DNA of 64,000 nt, from positions 1 to 64,000 of the forward strand of contig JAZNAE010000096.1 in assembly GCA_045586385.1 (NCBI GenBank). The letters are read 5' to 3'. Positions 59,437 through 64,000 of the stretch are shown piece by piece (within the stretch, counting starts at the first letter, position 1; every line of letters starts with the position of its first letter). Source of the stretch: Suilimivivens sp045586385 (GTDB taxonomy: Bacteria > Bacillota > Clostridia > Lachnospirales > Lachnospiraceae). The translations under genes and the position numbers were made by a program. The notes beneath the pieces are model-generated. The model made no database searches and had not been told where the DNA came from. It saw nothing but the letters and a program-made list of their open reading frames with translations.

Positions 59437-59460
59437 TTGACAAATATTACATAAATGGTG
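59437..59460 (+). promoter_or_regulatory. Predicted promoter of the ileS leader
   Basis: A perfect TTGACA at 59437-59442. The -10 is ambiguous: TAATTT lies 18 bases further, while TATAGT (near 59472) lacks a good -35. The T-box leader begins about 50 bases downstream. Confidence 0.5.
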
Positions 59461-59499
59461 TAATTTTGGTATAGTATTAAGAAACTACATAAAAGCATT

Positions 59500-59762
59500 G
59501 ACGAAGACAGTAACTGATTTTCCAAACGTCACAGCGAGTTGGGGATGGTGTAAGCCCGATATTAGTAAGAAATCAGCGAATATCACTTCTGAGCTGCGAG
59601 CCGAACGCAAACAAGTAAGTAGGTCACGCCGGTATTCCCCCGTTAAAGGAAACCATATTCAACCGTATCTGACAGATGACAGACCCGGTGCGTATGATGT
59701 AACAGGTGGTAGCGAGTATATTTTAGCCTCGTCCTTTTACAGGACGGGGCTTTTTATATTTT
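59500..59762 (+). promoter_or_regulatory. T-box leader controlling ileS (isoleucine specifier)
   Basis: The leader has the T-box architecture: a stem I with the distal motif around GAGTTGGGGATGGTG (59536-59550), a specifier loop with the isoleucine codon ATC at 59582-59584 (GAATATCAC), the conserved CGTTAAAGG/GGAAACC region before the antiterminator, the T-box sequence AGGTGGTAGCGAG (59704-59716), and a terminator. Uncharged tRNA-Ile pairs with ATC and with the T-box bulge to prevent termination, so ileS rises when isoleucine is short. The codon matches the downstream gene exactly. Confidence 0.95.
59725..59756 (+). terminator. T-box terminator
   Basis: AGCCTCGTCCT (59725-59735) pairs with AGGACGGGGCT (59741-59751), one T-G pair, around TTTAC, followed by a T run. 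It competes with the antiterminator that uses the T-box. Confidence 0.93.
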
Positions 59763-60009
59763 AGAATGGTTGAAGAATGAGTTTAACTGTTTACCAATGT
59801 TCGAAATCATTATTTTCAGCGAAAAGCCTTATATGCCATGTAGAAAAGACCAACGATGCGTGGCAGCCATTGCTGACATGCAGAGTGCTTTGGGCTTATC
59901 GGAATGTTTGGCATAACAGGATTTGAGCGAAAAAATGATGAGAACATTTGCAAAATGCTAAATCATATGAAACTATTTCAATAATATATTAAAGAAAGGA
60001 CGAACAAAA
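59763..60009 (+). other. Long stretch between T-box terminator and ileS, no feature recognised
   Basis: Nearly 250 bases separate the terminator from the ATG, more than usual for a T-box. No open frame with a ribosome site and no strong terminator is seen; weak facing arms such as GCCATG near 59836 and TGGC near 59864 exist. AAAGAAAGGA provides the ribosome site near 59995. It may be a second RNA element or simply long. Confidence 0.4.
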
Positions 60010-63000
60010 ATGTATCAAAAAGTATCCACTAACCTGAATTTTGTAGATCGTGAAAAAGACATCGAAAAATTCTGGCGCGACAATGACATTTTCAAAAAGA
60101 GTATGGAAAACCGCAAAGAGGGACCTACTTACACCTTCTACGACGGACCTCCTACTGCAAACGGTAAGCCCCACATCGGTCATGTGCTTACCCGTGTAAT
60201 TAAAGATATGATTCCCAGATACCGTACCATGAAAGGCTATATGGTACCCCGTAAGGCAGGCTGGGATACCCACGGACTTCCTGTTGAGCTTGAAGTAGAA
60301 AAGTTACTTGGACTTGATGGTAAGGAACAGATTGAAGAATATGGTCTGGATCCTTTTATCGATAAGTGTAAGGAAAGCGTTTGGAAATACAAAGGTATGT
60401 GGGAAGATTTCTCCGGCACTGTTGGTTTCTGGGCAGATATGGATGATCCTTATGTAACTTACCATGATGATTTCATCGAATCCGAATGGTGGGCATTAAA
60501 GCAGATTTGGGATAAGAAGCTTTTGTACAAGGGCTTTAAGATTGTACCTTACTGTCCCCGCTGCGGTACTCCTTTATCTTCTCATGAAGTAGCACAGGGC
60601 TACAAGGCTGTTAAGGAACGTTCCGCAGTTGTTCGTTTCAAGGTAGTAGGCGAAGATGCATATTTCCTTGCGTGGACAACAACCCCTTGGACACTTCCTT
60701 CCAACGTGGCACTTTGTGTAAACCCGGAAGAAACTTATGTAAAAGTAAAAGCAGCGGACGGTTATACCTATTACATGGCCCAGGCACTTCTTGACAACGT
60801 ACTTGGCTCCCTTGCAGAAGAAGGTAAGGCTGCTTATGAAGTATTAGAAACCTATGTTGGTAAGGATTTAGAATACAAAGAATATGAACCTCTTTTTGCT
60901 TGTGCAGGAGAAGCAGCTGCAAAACAGCATAAGAAAGGTCACTATGTAACCTGTGACGGTTATGTAACCATGTCAGACGGTACCGGTATCGTTCACATCG
61001 CACCTGCATTCGGTGAAGATGATGCTCAGGTGGGACGTAAGTATGATCTTCCTTTTGTACAGTTTGTTGACGGTGCAGGTAATATGACCGAGGAAACTGC
61101 CTATGCAGGTAAGTTTGTAAAAGATGCTGACAAGGATATCCTTGTTGACCTTGATAAGGAAGGTAAATTATTCTCCGCTCCTAAGTTTGAGCATGATTAT
61201 CCTTTCTGCTGGAGATGTGATACGCCCCTTATTTACTATGCAAGAGAATCCTGGTTCATCAAAATGACAGCAGTACGTGATGACTTGGTTCGCAACAATA
61301 AAACTGTAAACTGGATTCCTGAATCTATCGGTGAAGGACGTTTCGGTAACTGGCTTGAAAATATTCAGGACTGGGGACTTTCCCGTGACCGTTACTGGGG
61401 TACACCTCTTAATATCTGGGAATGTGAGGAATGTAAGCATCAGGAAGCAATCGGTTCCCGTGCACAGCTTGAAGAAATGAGCGGTAATTCCGAAGCGAAA
61501 ACAGTAGAGCTTCACAGACCTTATATTGATGCAATCACCTGTACTTGTCCCAAGTGTGGTAAGACTATGAAGAGAGTGCCGGAAGTTATCGACTGCTGGT
61601 TTGACTCCGGAGCAATGCCTTTTGCACAGCACCATTATCCTTTTGAGAATAAGGACCTGTTCGAGGCACAGTTCCCCGCACAGTTTATTTCCGAAGCAGT
61701 TGACCAGACAAGAGGTTGGTTCTACTCCCTGATGGCAGAGTCCACACTGCTCTTTAACAAGGCTCCTTATGAAAACGTAATCGTATTAGGCCACGTGCAG
61801 GACGAAAACGGACAGAAAATGAGTAAGAGTAAGGGAAATGCGGTAGATCCTTTCGATGCACTTTCCACCTACGGCGCGGACGCAATCAGATGGTATTTCT
61901 ACATCAACTCCGCACCTTGGCTTCCCAACCGTTTCCACGGTAAGGCAGTTCAGGAAGGACAGCGTAAGTTCCTAGGAACCCTTTGGAATACCTATGCATT
62001 CTTCGTACTGTATGCAAACATCGACAATTTCGATGCAACTAAGTATGCGTTGAAATATGATAAACTTCCTGTTATGGATAAGTGGTTACTTTCCAAGTTA
62101 AATACCGCTATCAAGGGAGTGGACGATAACTTAAATAACTACAGAATTCCCGAAGCGGCAAGAGTTCTTGACAATTTTGTGGATGAAATGAGTAATTGGT
62201 ACGTCCGTCGTTGTCGTGAACGTTTCTGGGCAAAAGGCATGGAGCAGGATAAGATTAATGCTTACATGACACTGTACACAGCTCTTGTTGAAATCAGCAA
62301 GGCAGCAGCACCCATGGTACCTTTCATGACAGAAGAAATTTACTTGAATCTTGTAAAGAGTGTCAATGCGGATGCTCCCGAAAGTATTCATTTATGTGAC
62401 TTCCCTGCGGTTAACGAAGATATGATTGACAAGAAACTGGAAGAAAGCATGGATGCAGTGCTTAAAATGGTTGTTATGGGCCGTGCAGCCCGTAATGCGG
62501 CAAATATCAAGAACCGTCAGCCCATCGGAACTATGTTTGTCAAAGCGGAAACTACCCTTGATGATTTCTTTAAAGAGATTATTGAAGATGAACTTAACGT
62601 GAAGGCAGTAACCTTTACCGATGATGTCAGAGACTTTACAAGCTACAGCTTTAAGCCTCAGCTTAAGACAGTTGGTCCTAAGTATGGTAAGCAGCTTGGC
62701 GGTATCAGAGAATATTTAGGAAACCTTGATGGCAATGCAGCCATGGATGAACTGAAAGCAAAAGGAGCACTGGTATTTGACGTAAACGGCACAGAGGTTT
62801 CTCTTGCAGAAGAAGATTTGCTGATTGAAATGAGCCAGAAAGAAGGTTATGTATCCGAAGCAGATAATTATGTGACGGTTGTACTGGATACCAACCTGAC
62901 AGAAGAACTCATTGAAGAAGGATTTGTTTACGAAGTCATCAGTAAAATCCAGACCATGCGTAAGGATGCAGACTTTGAAGTAATGGATCATATCAAAGTA

Positions 63001-63165
63001 AGTATCAGTGGTAATCAGAAACTCTCTGATATTGTAATGGCAAATGAAAAAGCTATCTCCGAAAAAGTATTGGCGGACGCGATACTTAAGGATGAAACAT
63101 TATCTGTCAGCAAGGAATGGAATGTAAACGGAGAAACCGTAACAATCGGTGTGGAAAAAGTATAA
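60010..63165 (+). CDS. ileS: Isoleucyl-tRNA synthetase (long, type 2-like)
   Basis: This 1051-residue class I synthetase charges tRNA-Ile. Signatures: HIGH as PHIGHVLTRVIK near residue 57, WDTHGLPVELE, editing-domain AWTTTPWTLPSN, the KMSKS loop GQKMSKSKGNAVDP near residue 600, and mid-protein zinc-type Cys groups (CPRCG, CWRCD, CEECK, CPKCG). The length and the VIKDMIPRYRTMKGY and GWDTHGLP segments fit the longer type 2 group, whose members are commonly less sensitive to mupirocin than type 1 enzymes; that is family knowledge, not shown here. It is controlled by the isoleucine T-box just upstream. Confidence 0.98.
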   Translation: MYQKVSTNLNFVDREKDIEKFWRDNDIFKKSMENRKEGPTYTFYDGPPTANGKPHIGHVLTRVIKDMIPRYRTMKGYMVPRKAGWDTHGLPVELEVEKLLGLDGKEQIEEYGLDPFIDKCKESVWKYKGMWEDFSGTVGFWADMDDPYVTYHDDFIESEWWALKQIWDKKLLYKGFKIVPYCPRCGTPLSSHEVAQGYKAVKERSAVVRFKVVGEDAYFLAWTTTPWTLPSNVALCVNPEETYVKVKAADGYTYYMAQALLDNVLGSLAEEGKAAYEVLETYVGKDLEYKEYEPLFACAGEAAAKQHKKGHYVTCDGYVTMSDGTGIVHIAPAFGEDDAQVGRKYDLPFVQFVDGAGNMTEETAYAGKFVKDADKDILVDLDKEGKLFSAPKFEHDYPFCWRCDTPLIYYARESWFIKMTAVRDDLVRNNKTVNWIPESIGEGRFGNWLENIQDWGLSRDRYWGTPLNIWECEECKHQEAIGSRAQLEEMSGNSEAKTVELHRPYIDAITCTCPKCGKTMKRVPEVIDCWFDSGAMPFAQHHYPFENKDLFEAQFPAQFISEAVDQTRGWFYSLMAESTLLFNKAPYENVIVLGHVQDENGQKMSKSKGNAVDPFDALSTYGADAIRWYFYINSAPWLPNRFHGKAVQEGQRKFLGTLWNTYAFFVLYANIDNFDATKYALKYDKLPVMDKWLLSKLNTAIKGVDDNLNNYRIPEAARVLDNFVDEMSNWYVRRCRERFWAKGMEQDKINAYMTLYTALVEISKAAAPMVPFMTEEIYLNLVKSVNADAPESIHLCDFPAVNEDMIDKKLEESMDAVLKMVVMGRAARNAANIKNRQPIGTMFVKAETTLDDFFKEIIEDELNVKAVTFTDDVRDFTSYSFKPQLKTVGPKYGKQLGGIREYLGNLDGNAAMDELKAKGALVFDVNGTEVSLAEEDLLIEMSQKEGYVSEADNYVTVVLDTNLTEELIEEGFVYEVISKIQTMRKDADFEVMDHIKVSISGNQKLSDIVMANEKAISEKVLADAILKDETLSVSKEWNVNGETVTIGVEKV

Positions 63166-63185
63166 AAAACAGTAAAAATAACAAA

Positions 63186-63218
63186 GGGGTGCAGGTGTTA
63201 TGGAAGACAGCTGCACCC
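63186..63218 (+). terminator. Weak terminator-like hairpin after ileS
   Basis: GGGTGCAG (63187-63194) faces CTGCACCC (63211-63218), 16 bases apart, followed by TTGTGA rather than a T run. It overlaps the start of the predicted phosphorylase promoter. Confidence 0.5.
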
Positions 63219-63247
63219 TTGTGATTTGTGGATGATTATAGTATAAT
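63219..63247 (+). promoter_or_regulatory. Predicted promoter of the glycogen phosphorylase gene
   Basis: TTGTGA (63219-63224), 17-base spacer and a perfect TATAAT (63242-63247), about 45 bases upstream of the gene. Confidence 0.6.
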
Positions 63248-63291
63248 AGTACTTAAGCCTTATAAAAATACTATAATTTCGGAGGTAGAAT

Positions 63292-64000
63292 ATGGCTAAA
63301 AAAACTACACCGGCACTTGCTTCCTTTGACAAAGAGTTATTCAAAAGAAGTGTGCTCTATAACGTAAAAACTTTATACAGAAAAACATTGGAAGAAGCAA
63401 CACCGCAGCAGATTTTCCAGGCGGTTGCTTATGCGATTAAGGATGCGGTTGTCGACAATTGGATGACAACACAGCAGGAATATGAAAAACAGGATCCTAA
63501 GACAGTGTATTATTTGTCCATGGAATTTTTAATGGGACGTGCACTTGGAAATAATATTATCAATTTGCAGGCATATAAACCGGTAAAAGAAGCATTGGAT
63601 GAATTGGGCGTTGATTTAAATGTGGTGGAAGACCAGGAGCCTGATGCAGCCCTTGGCAACGGTGGTCTGGGAAGACTCGCAGCATGCTTCCTCGATTCTC
63701 TTGCAACCTTAGGTTATGCAGCTTACGGATGCGGTATCAGATACCGTTATGGTATGTTCAAGCAGGAAATTAAAGATGGTTATCAGGTAGAAGTGCCGGA
63801 TAACTGGCTGGTAGACGGAAATCCTTTTGAACTGAGAAGACCGGAATATGCCAAAGAGGTTAAGTTTGGCGGTTATGTAGGTGTCCGTACCGATGAAAAC
63901 GGAAGAAATCATTATAGTCAGGAAGGTTATCAGAGTGTCAGAGCCATTCCTTATGATCTTCCTATCGTTGGTTATGGTAATGGTATTGTAAATACCCTTC
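63292..64000 (+). CDS. glgP: Glycogen/starch/alpha-glucan phosphorylase, N-terminal part (cut by window edge)
   Basis: Starting at ATG 63292, with GGAGG (63281-63285) six bases upstream, the frame stays open to the window end (236 codons). Segments are typical of the glycogen phosphorylase N-terminus: YYLSMEFLMGRALGNNIINL, DAALGNGGLGRLAACFLDSLATLGYAAYGCGIRYRYGMF, and later the VPDNWLVDGNPFELRRP block. The enzyme releases glucose 1-phosphate from alpha-1,4-glucan using phosphate and PLP; the PLP Lys lies in the missing C-terminal half. It is probably cytoplasmic and starts its own transcript. Confidence 0.97.
   Translation, partial: MAKKTTPALASFDKELFKRSVLYNVKTLYRKTLEEATPQQIFQAVAYAIKDAVVDNWMTTQQEYEKQDPKTVYYLSMEFLMGRALGNNIINLQAYKPVKEALDELGVDLNVVEDQEPDAALGNGGLGRLAACFLDSLATLGYAAYGCGIRYRYGMFKQEIKDGYQVEVPDNWLVDGNPFELRRPEYAKEVKFGGYVGVRTDENGRNHYSQEGYQSVRAIPYDLPIVGYGNGIVNTL

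Noticed and set aside
59498..59764. 88-codon plus-strand frame inside the ileS leader
   Set aside because: The same bases form the T-box stem I, specifier and antiterminator; there is no ribosome site and no family.
1..64000. CRISPR arrays, tRNA or rRNA genes, insertion sequences
   Set aside because: No regularly spaced identical repeats with unique spacers, no tRNA-like cloverleaf with CCA region, no rRNA-like sequence and no transposase were seen on reading both strands.

Overview
The window looks like chromosomal DNA of an anaerobic, spore-forming, AT-rich Firmicute, most likely a gut Lachnospiraceae member. The evidence is: hrcA-grpE-dnaK-dnaJ behind a CIRCE operator; spoVT with a sigma-G-like promoter; the PurO plus stand-alone AICAR formyltransferase pair instead of a fused PurH; a DUF6465 protein with a histone-H1-like tail; a surface GH10 xylanase; a sodium-pump decarboxylase beta subunit; and T-box and ZTP leader RNAs. 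No rRNA, tRNA, CRISPR array, insertion sequence or phage gene was seen.

Layout. 1-2.3 kb is a small accessory patch: the end of an unknown ORF, an HD-domain protein, a GNAT acetyltransferase and an HTH/superoxide-reductase-like fusion, separated by related short spacer repeats and one heavily structured intergenic element. 2.4-4.5 kb is a ZTP-riboswitch-controlled purine pair (AICAR to FAICAR to IMP). 4.6-9.1 kb is a glycerol catabolic operon (GlpA-like dehydrogenase, flavoprotein fused to DUF1667, glycerol kinase). A large protein with a cyclic-nucleotide-binding-like fold and a chemoreceptor follow. 13.9-18.5 kb holds housekeeping genes (mannose-6-phosphate isomerase, aminotransferase, patatin, UppP, DUF6465). 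18.6-19.05 kb is a roughly 446-bp imperfect palindrome in front of the heat-shock operon (19.1-24.1 kb).

24.2-37.7 kb carries an exonuclease, a VanW protein, a PurM-like protein, an Lrp/aminotransferase pair, then a mostly minus-strand block: ribbon-helix-helix plus SPFH protein, SIMPL lipoprotein, TrmL, a two-component system and MutS2. 37.8-43.0 kb has a DUF6056 membrane protein, a radical SAM protein, a 54-bp stem-loop repeat array, an HTH domain fused to a GpsA-like dehydrogenase, SpoVT and a C39-like protein. 43.1-50.0 kb is a complete peptide/nickel-class ABC importer (order A-D-F-B-C) followed by an M20 amidohydrolase, with a second large palindrome between them. 50.1-53.6 kb is the xylanase. 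53.7-56.7 kb (minus) has PncB, a 39-residue OadG-like peptide and OadB behind a structured leader with a strong terminator. 56.8-64.0 kb has an HTH-Uma2 fusion, an MFS exporter, a zinc-ribbon membrane protein, T-box-controlled ileS, and the start of glycogen phosphorylase, cut by the window edge.

Two themes stand out. First, three proteins each join an N-terminal XRE-type HTH to an enzyme-like domain (superoxide reductase-like, glycerol-3-phosphate dehydrogenase-like, Uma2 nuclease); the first two show changes at family-defining residues, which suggests ligand or redox sensing rather than catalysis. Second, several non-coding elements are structured: ZTP and T-box leaders, an unassigned OadB leader, three large palindromic elements, and a hairpin array. 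All calls are by eye; no database search was possible.
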